DNA of 64,000 bases from Rhizobiaceae bacterium (GTDB lineage Bacteria > Pseudomonadota > Alphaproteobacteria > Rhizobiales > Rhizobiaceae). The first letter of the stretch is position 1; every line of letters begins with the position of its first letter. Under the pieces are notes generated by a model. That model ran no database searches, was not told the origin of the DNA, and saw nothing but the letters and a program-made list of their open reading frames with translations. Below are positions 1-8,332 of the stretch, piece after piece. The position numbers and the translations under genes are program-made. Location of the stretch: the NCBI GenBank assembly GCA_019635795.1, contig JAHBYV010000007.1, positions 62,001-126,000 on the forward strand. Reading direction: 5' to 3'.

Positions 1-145
1 TTCAATATTGATAAATACATTGGATAGACATTTTCTTCTGAGCTCTCGCTTAGCAGATTTTTTTGAAATGTACGGAAGTAATAGATACATCATTAGTCCA
101 ACAAAAATAGATCGATTTATAAAATCGAATATAACGACGAATTAA
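1..145 (+). CDS. C-terminal fragment of an unrecognised AT-rich ORF
   Basis: An open frame enters the window from the left and stops at a TAA at 143-145, giving about 47 residues ending in SNITTN. The DNA is AT-rich, unlike most of the window. I do not recognise a family. The next frame (from 97) stays open across this stop, so the two may be one protein split by a frameshift near 110-125. It could also be chance coding potential in AT-rich DNA. Inference only: recently acquired DNA. Confidence 0.25.
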   Translation, partial: SILINTLDRHFLLSSRLADFFEMYGSNRYIISPTKIDRFIKSNITTN

Positions 146-450
146 ATAAATCCTATATTGCTAGTAATCTTAGATCATACTTATCTGTCCCTTTGGGAGA
201 TCCGATTTGGATAAGATGTAACGAATACAATAGGTCCAACGTTTGCGTCATTTACGAAGATATTATTCCTCGTGATGAAATCCAATTTTTGGACGGAAGT
301 AAGTGCTCCTCATTCTTCGGTGTGTCGTTTCCAGAAACGGCAGACGAAAACGTAATATTTGAGATTTCAATATTAACGAAAAAGATGAGTGAGGCCGCAA
401 GAACTCGTTACTCCGATACTGTCAAATCAGTATGTAAAAAGAGAAAATGA
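97..450 (+). CDS. Unrecognised AT-rich ORF, no clear start
   Basis: The frame is open from 97 (after a TAG at 94-96) to a TGA at 448-450. The first usual start codon is a TTG at 193, without a Shine-Dalgarno sequence, which would give 85 residues. Residues between 97 and 193 read like ordinary protein (YKIEYNDELNKSYIASNLRS), so the true N-terminus probably lies upstream or in the neighbouring frame. The product is hydrophilic with a lysine/arginine-rich C-terminus. Its stop overlaps the following start as ATGA, which suggests a two-gene operon. No family recognised; the high AT content indicates foreign origin. Confidence 0.35.
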   Translation, partial: SNKNRSIYKIEYNDELNKSYIASNLRSYLSVPLGDPIWIRCNEYNRSNVCVIYEDIIPRDEIQFLDGSKCSSFFGVSFPETADENVIFEISILTKKMSEAARTRYSDTVKSVCKKRK

Positions 451-650
451 CGACATCTAATATTGGAATACGCATTACGAAGTCTGAGTTCTCAAGCTTG
501 CCAAGCGCAGTAAACAGCAGAAATTACACTACTTATCATTACCTGAAATCGGAGTATGGCTCGTCGTTAGAAACACTCTATGCGTCGAACGCCGGCGGTC
601 GCGAGGGTTTGCAACGTTGTCGTTCCTGTTATGCCGAGATACGCGGGTAG
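447..650 (+). CDS. Unrecognised ORF truncated by a composition break
   Basis: It starts at an ATG whose last two bases begin the upstream stop (ATGA), the usual sign of translational coupling. The first ~43 residues (MTTSNIGIRITKSEF and on) are AT-rich coding sequence. From about 575 the DNA becomes GC-rich and the reading (NAGGREGLQRCRSC) looks non-native, ending at 650. The simplest reading is a gene cut by an insertion or deletion junction near 570-580. Function unknown. Confidence 0.35.
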   Translation: MTTSNIGIRITKSEFSSLPSAVNSRNYTTYHYLKSEYGSSLETLYASNAGGREGLQRCRSCYAEIRG

Positions 651-1357
651 AGGATCCGTGTTGGCGGTTGCGACGCTAGTTCGATAAAGGCCGCCGGTGT
701 TCGATAGATGGGGGCGCGGCGTGGCCCAGCTATACAAAAATCCTGCAGCCATCTGAACGTTGAAACACTCTGTCATGCGAGCCGCTCGCAGGATTTACGC
801 GGTCAACAGGCTTGAGCTTCAAGTTCTCTTCATGCAGGTCCTTCAGACCCTTGGCTCGGACACGTCGAGGCCTCTTTAATTATCCAGTGTCCGCCATGAT
901 AATCTACTCTAGCACAAATTACTTCCGCTTCATCTGTCAGTTCTTCACTACGGCAAGGCTCTAATTTCGCTTGGTGGAAACTCTTTGGTAGATCACCCGC
1001 GCCCTAAATTCTCTCAGGACGTAGGAAGCCATTCCGCATTTTGCGTTCCGGGACGGGCGCAAACTGATAAATCAACGCGGTGAGGGGGGATATTTCATTT
1101 CATAGAAAGCGACGACGTTCTTTTAGTAATGATTTCAATTCATTATAAGAAAATGGCCTGATTTTCGGATGAAAATTGCACTAGAAAATGGGCAAATAAT
1201 CTATCATCGCCCTCTCATGTATCCGTCATTTTGAGCGCATTGATCGTTCATCGCCACGCACGATCTATCATTCTTTTCGGCGGCGGCTTGTATGCCAAGC
1301 ACTTCTTGCTCTGATGGCCGAGATTTATTATGCAGCGGTGTCGGATACGCAAAGATC

Positions 1358-1413
1358 GGTGATGGTCAAGATAGCTACCCCGATTAGAGGCCCGATCACC
1401 CCCGGCCTTTTAC
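1358..1413. repeat. Hairpin-bearing direct repeat, copy 1
   Basis: Begins GGTGATGGTCAAGATAGCTA and ends in GGCCCGATCACCCCCGGCCTTTT. It is an imperfect direct copy of 1595-1654. The 3' half can fold as a GC stem followed by Ts, as a rho-independent terminator does. Its stem is less perfect than that of copy 2. Confidence 0.6.
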
Positions 1414-1594
1414 GCTTATACGGATTATCTTCGTAGGGGAGACAGATTCTCTTGATGCTTTTGATGAGGTCAGTTATATAAGCGTCGTCTGTTGAACCAT
1501 GACTGTGCGATGGTCCTGCGAGTTCACAGATCGAAAGGTTGAATCGCACTTGGCCTTTCGGCTCTAATTTTAGGATGGTCAGTTGAGCCAGACT

Positions 1595-1654
1595 GGTGAT
1601 GGGTCAAGGTAGCTCCCTGATTAAAAGGCCGGATCACCCCGGCCTTTATTTTTT
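1595..1654. terminator. Terminator-like direct repeat, copy 2
   Basis: Begins GGTGATGGGTCAAGGTAGCT and ends with AAAGGCCGG-ATCA-CCCCGGCCTTT plus a T-rich run. It is an imperfect direct repeat of 1358-1413, about 237 bases away. It lies about 90 bases beyond the last prophage gene and could end that operon on the minus strand. The better T-run is on the plus strand, where no gene precedes it, so it may be displaced from elsewhere in an ancestral phage. Confidence 0.6.
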
Positions 1655-1742
1655 GCGTGGTACCGTTAAATCTAACGCTTTCAAGCAATTTCGGCGCTAC
1701 CTTCTGGACACGGAAGCCGTATCCATATTGAGAACGTGAGCA

Positions 1743-2615
1743 TCAACGCCCCGTAGCCAGTTCAACCGCATCGGCAAACGAAATGCCTTTTTCACGTTCG
1801 ATTTGACGGGCGCGGGCATAGAGTTCGCTTTGGCGTGGGTCCACGGTAAAGCCATCCGGCACCGTAAGCGGGTGCGATCCTTCACCAAGTGGTCCGTTAC
1901 CAAGATCGTGGCGACCGAATGAGATTACTTTCGGTTGCCGGGACAGAAACGACATAAACCATTCGCGCCGTGTGGTATTTTCACCATCGGCAAAGCTGAT
2001 TGTTTCCGACGCATCAAGGCTTGCAGCGAAGTCGATAGCTTCGGCCTTGAACGCGGGCAGGAGACGGCCTTCGGTGATAAACCTCTCCATTTCCTGTTCA
2101 GCAACCTGCTTGCGTAGAGCCTTCAATTCATCATCGGTCGATGCAAAGGCACCAATCCCGCGAATGTCATGTGCGAATTCAATGCAATCATTGGCACCGT
2201 TAGAAAACTGGACAGGCTTCAAGCCGGGAACGGCGGGGGCGGCGGCACCAAGAAAGCCGACATGCTTCAAATAGAATTCACCGGGCTTTGGGTTTGCGCT
2301 GCTATCTGGCAGGAACAGTGAAATCGATACTCGCTTGTAAAGACCCTGCTTCACGAAATCAGCGAATTGCGCGACCGTTTCCTTGACCGTCGCTTTCAGT
2401 TTTCCGCCTTCGACATAAAGCCGGTCAACCCATGCATATGCGGGCGCATCTGTTTCGGGATGGCCGATGACAACAGGAGCCGGACTGTTAACCGGATCAT
2501 AGGTTTCGGCAATGCGCCGCAAATCGTTTTCCGTAATCGTTGCGGTCTTCCCGCTCATAGGCGTGAATGTTCCTGCCCGGAAAATCTCAATCGGTCCCAA
2601 CGGCGCGGCGCTCAT
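1743..2615 (-). CDS. Mu-like prophage prohead protease/scaffold protein
   Basis: A 290-aa protein of the kind annotated as phage (Mu I-like) protease or scaffold. The N-terminal part (IEIFRAGTFTPMSG, VIGHPETDAPAYAWVDRL, YKRVSISLF, YLKHVGFLGAAAPAVPGL) has the usual pattern of these prohead maturation proteins. The C-terminal half is helical and charged, as expected of a scaffold region removed during head assembly. The ATG overlaps the stop of the capsid gene (ATGA), so the two are translationally coupled. In phage Mu the protease gene precedes the capsid gene; here it follows. It is the last gene of the prophage operon. The family call rests on pattern, and the catalytic residues were not identified. 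Confidence 0.7.
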   Translation of the reverse strand: MSAAPLGPIEIFRAGTFTPMSGKTATITENDLRRIAETYDPVNSPAPVVIGHPETDAPAYAWVDRLYVEGGKLKATVKETVAQFADFVKQGLYKRVSISLFLPDSSANPKPGEFYLKHVGFLGAAAPAVPGLKPVQFSNGANDCIEFAHDIRGIGAFASTDDELKALRKQVAEQEMERFITEGRLLPAFKAEAIDFAASLDASETISFADGENTTRREWFMSFLSRQPKVISFGRHDLGNGPLGEGSHPLTVPDGFTVDPRQSELYARARQIEREKGISFADAVELATGR

Positions 2616-3580
2616 TCTTCCACCTCGCCTTCGTCTTCGACTTCACCAACAATATTGGTGAACAGGAAGCCCGACGCGACACCCGTTAGAACGGGAAGGC
2701 GCTCATAGGTAACGCCATAGAGCCATGATTTCTTGCTGCCGTCATAGCGCGGTTGTTCAACGAACGGATGGCCCTTGAGCGTGTAGGTATAGGCGAAAGA
2801 CGGTTGTTCAAGCGCCGCATCCTGTGTTGGCACATAGGCAAGAACCGCCGCATTGCCCCATGCTTCAAGAAAAGGCGCATCGTCTTCAACCCCATCAACA
2901 TAGGTTGCCTTGCCGACCGCGACTTCTTCAAGATCGAACAAACCGGCAAGCATTTTCGCCGTGATCGAATCCGCCGTCGTGTATTTGAACCGTTCAACGA
3001 TCTTGGGATGGCGCTTGAGCGCACGAAACCCACCGGAATTGAGAACCAGGCGGTTTGGCTCAACGCCACAGGATCGCCGCACCTGATCCTTGGCGTCCTC
3101 GATATCTGCAACAGGATCGCTATTTGCCACATTCCAGCTTTCGGCGCTTGAAAGGTTGCGCTTGTTGCTGTCGCCATAGTTGTCGGGGTTCGTTGCAATG
3201 TTCGCCTGCTCGATCTCAAGTGAAAGCGTGAGGCTGTCCATCGCCGTGTTGACGGCACGCTTGCCGGGATCAATGCCCGGAACCTTGCTGGCTTCGTCCA
3301 TTAATTCACGCGGCAGTGGCACGTCGAGCGAATATTGATGAAGGGCAAAGGGCTTTCCCTCGTAACCGAACTGGATCATGCGCGTATCCGCGCCGGGTGC
3401 GCGGCGTGCCTTGTAGTCCCGGAAGCTTTCGCGCCCGAATTCAATGATCGTTCCGCCCCTATGTTGAACATCGACTGAAGGAAACAAAAGATGCCCGACG
3501 CGCTGGACGTGGCGATAGCCCTGCGCAATGCCGGTAAGGACCGGATCAATGACGCGGGCAGTGTTCTGATTTAGGTTCAT
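2612..3580 (-). CDS. Phage major capsid protein
   Basis: A 322-aa protein resembling major capsid (coat) proteins of tailed phages. Recognisable features are an early region (VGHLLFPSVDVQHRGGTI), a central FALHQYSLDVPLPRELMDEA segment, an NRLVLNSGGFRALKRHPKI motif, and a C-terminal domain ending in an acidic tail (EVEDEGEVEE). The acidic tail may be a cleavage or flexible end. AGGAAG precedes the ATG. The gene lies only 25 bases after the Mor-like gene, where Mu would have lysis, terminase, portal and head-morphogenesis genes. The reading frame looks intact. It could belong to a deleted prophage or to a reduced element that still makes a shell. Confidence 0.75.
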   Translation of the reverse strand: MNLNQNTARVIDPVLTGIAQGYRHVQRVGHLLFPSVDVQHRGGTIIEFGRESFRDYKARRAPGADTRMIQFGYEGKPFALHQYSLDVPLPRELMDEASKVPGIDPGKRAVNTAMDSLTLSLEIEQANIATNPDNYGDSNKRNLSSAESWNVANSDPVADIEDAKDQVRRSCGVEPNRLVLNSGGFRALKRHPKIVERFKYTTADSITAKMLAGLFDLEEVAVGKATYVDGVEDDAPFLEAWGNAAVLAYVPTQDAALEQPSFAYTYTLKGHPFVEQPRYDGSKKSWLYGVTYERLPVLTGVASGFLFTNIVGEVEDEGEVEE

Positions 3581-3605
3581 TTTTCTTCTTCCTGAAAAAC
3601 TGGAA

Positions 3606-4268
3606 TTAAAAGGCGCTGGCGCGCGTTTCGTGGTTGGGTGAAGTGGAAGGTGACAGACGCGACGTAAGGCCCGTTAGACCGCCGTTAGAAACGGCAACTG
3701 GGCATTCGCCCAACTCGTCGGCGGGGATGCCTGCACGAAAGAGACGGATATAGACCCGCGCCGCCGTCAATTGGTTGAAGTCAGCGATTTCAGAAACCGT
3801 TTTGCCATTCCTGAAGGCACGCACCAATTCTGCAGCAAATGGTTCACCGTTCTGGTTGGCGGAGGCATAATCATGCCGCTTGATGCCTAGTCTTTGCATT
3901 TTCCGACGCACTTCGCGCTCTGTGAAACCCATTTCCAGCGCCATGACGGCGTTGGTTTTGCCTTCCAGCAATGCTTTGACGATATAAGAACGGTGGCGCT
4001 CGTCTCTCGATTGACGCCGCCCATGAGGAATGTCGAGGCGCTCACCACAGAACGCATCGCAAAGACTAATTGCGTCATCCATGCCGAGCGCAAGCACCAG
4101 TCTGTGCTGTTCGTGCAAAGACCTGCTTTGGGGGACTTTGATCTCCAATCCGCCGAGGGTGTGCGCCAGCTTTTGCATAAACGCCATGCCAAGCGTTGAA
4201 ATGATATAATCGACTGCGCTATCTGGCGTTCGATTGAATTTGAGCTTTTGGGATGGGTGGCAGTCCAC
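3606..4268 (-). CDS. Mor-like transcriptional activator
   Basis: About 220 aa, related by pattern to the Mor/C activators that turn on middle or late transcription in Mu-like phages. Residues 15-75 and 75-120 contain two Mor-like stretches (GGLEIKVPQ..., ERLDIPHGRR...) followed by a helix-turn-helix (NAVMALEMGFTEREVRRKMQRLGI). A second HTH-like segment lies near residue 155 (KTVSEIADFNQLTAARVYIRLF). The GTG at 4268 sits five bases after GGAGG; another GTG two codons upstream is possible. The Shine-Dalgarno sequence overlaps the base of a perfect 12-bp hairpin (4276-4302), so translation may be structure-controlled. The protein is longer than typical Mor (about 130 aa). Confidence 0.65.
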   Translation of the reverse strand: MDCHPSQKLKFNRTPDSAVDYIISTLGMAFMQKLAHTLGGLEIKVPQSRSLHEQHRLVLALGMDDAISLCDAFCGERLDIPHGRRQSRDERHRSYIVKALLEGKTNAVMALEMGFTEREVRRKMQRLGIKRHDYASANQNGEPFAAELVRAFRNGKTVSEIADFNQLTAARVYIRLFRAGIPADELGECPVAVSNGGLTGLTSRLSPSTSPNHETRASAF

Positions 4269-4275
4269 GGTCACC

Positions 4276-4302
4276 TCCGGCCTGTTGTTTCAACAGGCCG
4301 GA
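4276..4302 (-). promoter_or_regulatory. Perfect hairpin overlapping the Mor-like Shine-Dalgarno
   Basis: TCCGGCCTGTTG-TTT-CAACAGGCCGGA forms a 12-bp stem with a 3-base loop. On the minus strand the stem ends in CCGGA, whose last bases are the start of the GGAGG ribosome-binding site of the Mor-like gene. The stem could hide or release that site. Confidence 0.6.
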
Positions 4303-4327
4303 CAGTGCGTCCGATTTACAACCCCAT

Positions 4328-4353
4328 AAGCCGGACCTCGTGTCCGGCTTTTT
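4328..4353. terminator. Hairpin with T-run in the GemA-Mor gap
   Basis: AAGCCGGAC-CTCGT-GTCCGGCTT followed by TTT on the plus strand. It has a 9-bp stem. On the minus (operon) strand the T-run is short, so it may attenuate rather than end transcription. Confidence 0.55.
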
Positions 4354-4450
4354 CTGTCGCCTCAATAATCAATTGTATGCTCGCTGTCGGGCGCAACCGG
4401 ATTTCCGGTTGTTAACGCCTCCACAATGCGACGGTGTGAGGCGGATAAAG

Positions 4451-4488
4451 AAAGGCGGCAGGTTTTTTGCTCATTCCTGCCGCCTTTT
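4451..4488. terminator. Bidirectional terminator after gemA
   Basis: AAAGGCGGCAGG / CCTGCCGCCTTT form a 12-bp stem around a T-rich loop just beyond the gemA stop. Ts follow on both strands. It would end the early transcript, implying that the Mor-like gene and capsid genes need their own promoter in 4303-4450 or read-through. Confidence 0.75.
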
Positions 4489-4491
4489 GTT

Positions 4492-4920
4492 TCAGGCCGA
4501 TTGTTGCATCCTTTTGCGCTGAACCATGTTTGCAAGGGCGGCGATTACCTTTTGCGCTCCGTCTTTGTTCAGCCATTGCGCCCCATGGCCATGCCCGTGT
4601 CGTTCCATCCAGTGGCGCAAGCTGGTTTCATCGCCAATGTTATCGGTGAATTCTGCCCACAGCGCTGCAATTTTGCCGAGTTGCGCTTGTGAAGCCATAC
4701 CAGACCGCCGTGATGCATCTTTCTTTGCTGATGTAGACTTGAATCCCAAAAGTTCGAAGTGTGCCATCACCTTTGTAAAACTCTTACGGTTAAGTCCCTT
4801 CGCGCTATCCTGTCCTGAAAATCGGAGTAAAATTGCACGGTAGTTGTCGTCAGAAAGCCCAATTTTCTGCTTTGCAACGCGAAGAATTGAAAAATGCGAA
4901 GCATTTAGAGCGTCATGCAT
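4492..4920 (-). CDS. gemA: Mu GemA/gp16-like protein (DUF1018)
   Basis: A 142-aa protein of the DUF1018/GemA family found in Mu-like phages. The N-terminal LRVAKQKIGLSDDNYRAIL and central KVMAHFELLGFK patterns are characteristic, as is the C-terminal QLGKIAALWAEF...LRHWMERHGH segment. In phage Mu GemA modulates host DNA topology and gene expression; its role here is inferred. The start overlaps the end of the upstream gene by eight bases. A strong terminator follows. Length is normal for the family and the frame is intact. Confidence 0.8.
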   Translation of the reverse strand: MHDALNASHFSILRVAKQKIGLSDDNYRAILLRFSGQDSAKGLNRKSFTKVMAHFELLGFKSTSAKKDASRRSGMASQAQLGKIAALWAEFTDNIGDETSLRHWMERHGHGHGAQWLNKDGAQKVIAALANMVQRKRMQQSA

Positions 4921-5287
4921 TTAACATCTCGTCGCAATTGGTTTCTGGTTGATAATCAACAGTTGTGACAATTTTCACCAAACGCTCCGCAAGTTCTGGT
5001 GTAATTCCAGCGAGGCGCGCGATCATGTCGGGTTTCAGTGTTACGAACTTGCTTTCTTTCAATCTTTGAAAGCCATTTCGGAGATTAGCTTCAATATTTC
5101 TCAAATCATCGCATTGTTGTCTTATGAGACTTTCAATGCCGTGACTTATGTATTTGAGGTCCATACCCGACTCTATCGCGAAACCAACCATTACGCTCAT
5201 GGCTTCGATTGAGCTTGTAGTGGCGTCGAGCGTGTCAAAAAGCTCTGGAATGCTAATTTCGAAACTGTCTTTCGTGTTTTTTTGCAT
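4913..5287 (-). CDS. Hypothetical early prophage protein
   Basis: A 124-aa acidic, helical, soluble protein that I do not recognise. It sits between MuB and GemA, where transposable phages keep variable early genes for host takeover or accessory control. The ATG is followed by QKNTKDSFEISIPELFDTLD. A central AIESGMDLKYISHGIESLIRQQ region and a C-terminal LKPDMIARLAGITPELAERL segment could form helix-hairpin or HTH-like structures, but this is weak. It overlaps gemA by eight bases, so it belongs to the early operon. Confidence 0.6.
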   Translation of the reverse strand: MQKNTKDSFEISIPELFDTLDATTSSIEAMSVMVGFAIESGMDLKYISHGIESLIRQQCDDLRNIEANLRNGFQRLKESKFVTLKPDMIARLAGITPELAERLVKIVTTVDYQPETNCDEMLNA

Positions 5288-5360
5288 GATGATTTCTTGG
5301 TTGGGTCTCGGGCTGCAAGCGCTACGCGATACAAATGCGCGGTTAGAGATATGGTTGGAT

Positions 5361-6119
5361 TCAGGCGGTCAGAATTTGCTTTGACCGTTTGGGGCCAAAG
5401 GAATAATCGGCGGCGGTGCGTATGTGTTCGAGGCGGATAGAGCCGCGTTCACCCGCTGCCACACGAGCGGCGTCAAGCAATTGCGCCACCTCACGCATTG
5501 AGGTTTTCATGCCGAACTGGATTACCGCGTCGTAAGCGTCTTTGCCTTCGACGTTCCGTTCAACGCCAAGCATCATGAAATCGTGCGGTTCTGACGCAGT
5601 AAGCCGAACTTCCTTACCTATGCGTGTGCTGATTTGGTCGAAAGCGGCCGCGTGCATGCGGGTCTTTTTGGCAACTTCGTTGTTGCCGCATAAGACAATC
5701 GGCAATCCGTGGTTTTCCCAAAGATCGAAAATCTCACGAACAGTGTCGGTATTGAGCCGATGCGCTTCATCAATGATAAGGTATTTTCCTTCCGCTGCAC
5801 ACCTTTCGGCACCGCGCATGATGCAACTATATTGCTCTGGTCTGGCACGGCCATAAACCGTAATTTCCAATCCGTTCGCAATTTCCTGCATTGTTTGCCA
5901 AACACCCTTCAACATGCCCGTGGCGTTGATAAGAACGATGTTCTGATCTTTGCAATTCAGGCTTGTCAGCGCGGTTGTCTTGCCGATACCGGCTGGGCCA
6001 CGGATAACGGATGGGTAACGAACAGTGAGCGTATAATTCACCGCTTCCGCCACGCGCCTGTAAACGCTGGTTTCAACGATCCCTGCCGGCGGAGCGAACG
6101 GTTTTCTCACGACGCCCAT
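5361..6119 (-). CDS. Mu B-like transposition ATPase
   Basis: A 252-aa AAA+ ATPase. Residues 41-48 (GPAGIGKT) are the Walker A loop and 114-118 (LIIDE, followed by AHRL) the Walker B motif. A polar sensor-like segment (LCGNNEV) comes later. In Mu-like transposition the B protein binds target DNA and delivers it to the transposase. The start overlaps the end of the transposase gene by 13 bases, as in A-B operons of transposable phages. At 252 aa it is shorter than Mu B (about 310 aa). No disruption is visible. Confidence 0.85.
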   Translation of the reverse strand: MGVVRKPFAPPAGIVETSVYRRVAEAVNYTLTVRYPSVIRGPAGIGKTTALTSLNCKDQNIVLINATGMLKGVWQTMQEIANGLEITVYGRARPEQYSCIMRGAERCAAEGKYLIIDEAHRLNTDTVREIFDLWENHGLPIVLCGNNEVAKKTRMHAAAFDQISTRIGKEVRLTASEPHDFMMLGVERNVEGKDAYDAVIQFGMKTSMREVAQLLDAARVAAGERGSIRLEHIRTAADYSFGPKRSKQILTA

Positions 6120-8116
6120 TTGTTTTTCTCCAAGAGTCGCCGGAACTTTGCGTCAGCTTCGAGCGCATCGCGGCTTTCTTTCAATTGAATTTCTTGCTGT
6201 CGGTTGAGCCGAACCACTGCGCTTTCTGCCAATCCGGCAGCAATTTCCTTTGCTTCCGGCGAGGCCGTGACAAACGCGTCTATTGGCGTGACCGGTTCAG
6301 ACGGCAGAAGCGATGCATGGCGCGAATTGTCGTCCAGCGGGTCGATATTAGGTGCGAGCTTATCCAGAACGCGAATGGCTTTCCGGTTTGCTCTGGCGCG
6401 CGCGTCACCTTCGATTGCGCCCGAAATATCAAGGGGATGAAACGCTGTATCGCGCTCTGCAAAACCAAGCAGTTTCCCTTTTTCATCCTTCAATGGAAGG
6501 CGATTCCAGGTTGAGTATTTGGGAATCAACGCCGTAACGCGATCACCGACATAGGATTGGAGTTCGCGGCACGTCCAAAGCCCATTGTGCGATATGGTCC
6601 CTTGCGTGACCTTCTTGACCTTTTCCTCGCTGAACGCGACCGCCCAAGCGTCAGGATCAATGCCTGTTGCTGTCCAACCCGCATCTATGGCGCGCTGCAA
6701 AAGGCCAGCTGGCGACCCCTTGAGATTGCCTTGGTCGCGGGTTTGATCCTGAAAATGATAAAGCTTGATTGCCGCGCCGATGGCTTCCTTGAAATCGTCA
6801 AAGCTACCCGGAAAAGGTTCGGGCAATTTGCCGAGATTGGCCGTTGGCTTCTTCGTCCGATCCCCGCCAATCCAGCCCGGAAGGGTCTGGAAATGATGGG
6901 TTTCGAGGCGACCGAATACGCCCTCAATCGTCTTGGCAGGAGCGTTGTAGGCTTTGGCGCGAATAACGCCGGTTTGCCGGTCGAAACGGTCAATCCGAAA
7001 GCAATCATCACCGCGAATGAGCTTCATCGCGTCGGTGATGAAATCGGCCCAGTTATACTCGCTCCCATTGTCCAGATAGAGATGCTTTGGCCCGCCCCAT
7101 GCGTTGCACATGCGGATGAAGCTTTCAATGACATGCTCATTGCGGATGCCCTGCTTCTCCGGCAACATGAAAATGTCCATCCAGATGCGGTTCGTCGCCA
7201 TATCGAGCCACGAAACCGCCTTGGGATAAGGCGTGAAGCCGGGAACCCGCGTTAGAATAAAGTCCAGATGGTGAACGTCGCCAACGACGATTTCCATCGG
7301 TTCAAGCAATGCGGCAGCGCGCCGAATGCGCGGGCGCATATCCTCATAAGCCTTGCGGTCCTTTTTGAATTGTCCAGCTTTGCGGAAATGCCGTTCGTTG
7401 CGAACGAAAACCTCTGAAACCCTGCAAATTTCCGGCGTTGCGTCGAAACCAGCTTCCCGCGTCCAGCGCAAAAGGTCGCGCGATGCTTTGGAAATGATGT
7501 TGTTCCGGCTTTCGCGGTTTTTGTGAAGGCCGCGAACATAATCACGCAGATCGTTGGCAATCTTCACTTTCGCATCATGTGAAAGCTGTACTTCACGGTC
7601 CCACCGATAGCCCACAAGCACTATTTTTGTGCCTTTGCGCTTGTCCACCTTGCGGGCGAGCGCGGTGACGCCGCCGCGTTCATAGGCGCGTATCCATGTG
7701 TAGATCGTGACTTCCGTGACCGTTATAAATTCGCCATCCGGTGCAAGATGCTCACGGGCCGCAATTTCTTTGACGATTTTACCGCGACCGCGCTGGCTGT
7801 GCGGAATTTGCAGCACCGGGCGAATGATCGAATATCGAAAATCGCGAAGACGGCTTGCCTTCTCATCCGTATGCCGCTGCTTTTCTAACGGCTCATAAAC
7901 CGCGAAATATCGGTCTTGCATAGCCCTTGGCAGCGTGGAAAGCAGGACTTCATATTGCGTTCCCGCCTTGCCGCCAACGCCCGGAATTTCCCGAACGGTC
8001 AGGTAAAAGCCGTTCCACGTCTTGCCTTTCAGCGCGCGACTAAGGGCTTTTTCTGCACTTCGCTCACCAATTTCGCCTAGGTCAGCAAACATCGATTTTG
8101 AAAGCCAGGTGCTCAT
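6107..8116 (-). CDS. Mu A-like DDE transposase
   Basis: A 669-aa transposase close in length to MuA (663 aa). The N-terminus (MSTWLSKSMFADL) is the winged-helix end/enhancer-binding region, followed by an HTH (VTEVTIYTWIRAYERGGVTAL, about 133-153). The catalytic core has Asp280 in VVGDVHHLDF, Asp349 in LYLDNGSEYN and Glu398 in KTIEGVFGRLE, a complete DDE triad in the expected spacing. The C-terminal mu-type beta-barrel and MuB-contact regions follow. The gene appears intact, so the transposition module could still work. It lies four bases after the Ner-like gene. Confidence 0.92.
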   Translation of the reverse strand: MSTWLSKSMFADLGEIGERSAEKALSRALKGKTWNGFYLTVREIPGVGGKAGTQYEVLLSTLPRAMQDRYFAVYEPLEKQRHTDEKASRLRDFRYSIIRPVLQIPHSQRGRGKIVKEIAAREHLAPDGEFITVTEVTIYTWIRAYERGGVTALARKVDKRKGTKIVLVGYRWDREVQLSHDAKVKIANDLRDYVRGLHKNRESRNNIISKASRDLLRWTREAGFDATPEICRVSEVFVRNERHFRKAGQFKKDRKAYEDMRPRIRRAAALLEPMEIVVGDVHHLDFILTRVPGFTPYPKAVSWLDMATNRIWMDIFMLPEKQGIRNEHVIESFIRMCNAWGGPKHLYLDNGSEYNWADFITDAMKLIRGDDCFRIDRFDRQTGVIRAKAYNAPAKTIEGVFGRLETHHFQTLPGWIGGDRTKKPTANLGKLPEPFPGSFDDFKEAIGAAIKLYHFQDQTRDQGNLKGSPAGLLQRAIDAGWTATGIDPDAWAVAFSEEKVKKVTQGTISHNGLWTCRELQSYVGDRVTALIPKYSTWNRLPLKDEKGKLLGFAERDTAFHPLDISGAIEGDARARANRKAIRVLDKLAPNIDPLDDNSRHASLLPSEPVTPIDAFVTASPEAKEIAAGLAESAVVRLNRQQEIQLKESRDALEADAKFRRLLEKNKWAS

Positions 8117-8119
8117 CGT

Positions 8120-8332
8120 TCACCGCGAAAGCGAGGAAATAAATTCAAGAGCTTGCGCCACGATGCGTTGTGCAGCGGGACCTTTTCGTTTGCCAGTAAG
8201 AGCCAGTTCAGCCCATTGACGAGATACACCGTTGGCCTGACACCACTTATTCAGGGTCATACCGTGGGTGACTAGAAGACCTCTGATTTGTCGATAAAGT
8301 TCGATACTGCCGTGTTGCATTTCGCAAACCAT
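8120..8332 (-). CDS. Small HTH protein, Ner-like early regulator
   Basis: Up to 70 aa, or 66 from the internal ATG (MQHGSIELYRQIRG). The centre (GMTLNKWCQANGVSRQWAELAL) is a helix-turn-helix of the type in small phage regulators. Position just before the transposase and divergent from the repressor matches the ner gene of Mu-like phages, which represses early and repressor promoters. One copy of the TTGC(A/G)AAATGC repeat covers its start region, consistent with auto- or cross-regulation. It could be a Cro-type protein of other origin. Confidence 0.65.
   Translation of the reverse strand: MVCEMQHGSIELYRQIRGLLVTHGMTLNKWCQANGVSRQWAELALTGKRKGPAAQRIVAQALEFISSLSR

Larger units (their letters stand above)
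651..1742. other. Long stretch without a convincing gene
   Basis: About 1.1 kb between the AT-rich ORFs and the last prophage gene. On the minus strand near 770-890 a broken reading (KGLKDLHEENLKLK) faintly recalls a transposase coiled-coil helix, possibly a fossil insertion sequence, but it is interrupted and not assignable. A 73-codon minus-strand ORF with a GTG start (1328-1549) overlaps a repeated hairpin and is doubtful. The only clear structures are the two hairpin-bearing direct repeats listed separately. The right end of the Mu-like prophage probably lies here, but I could not locate it. Confidence 0.4.

Noticed and set aside
1328..1549. 73-codon minus-strand ORF with GTG start
   Set aside because: Overlaps one of the terminator-like repeats, with no recognisable product; could be real but not supportable.
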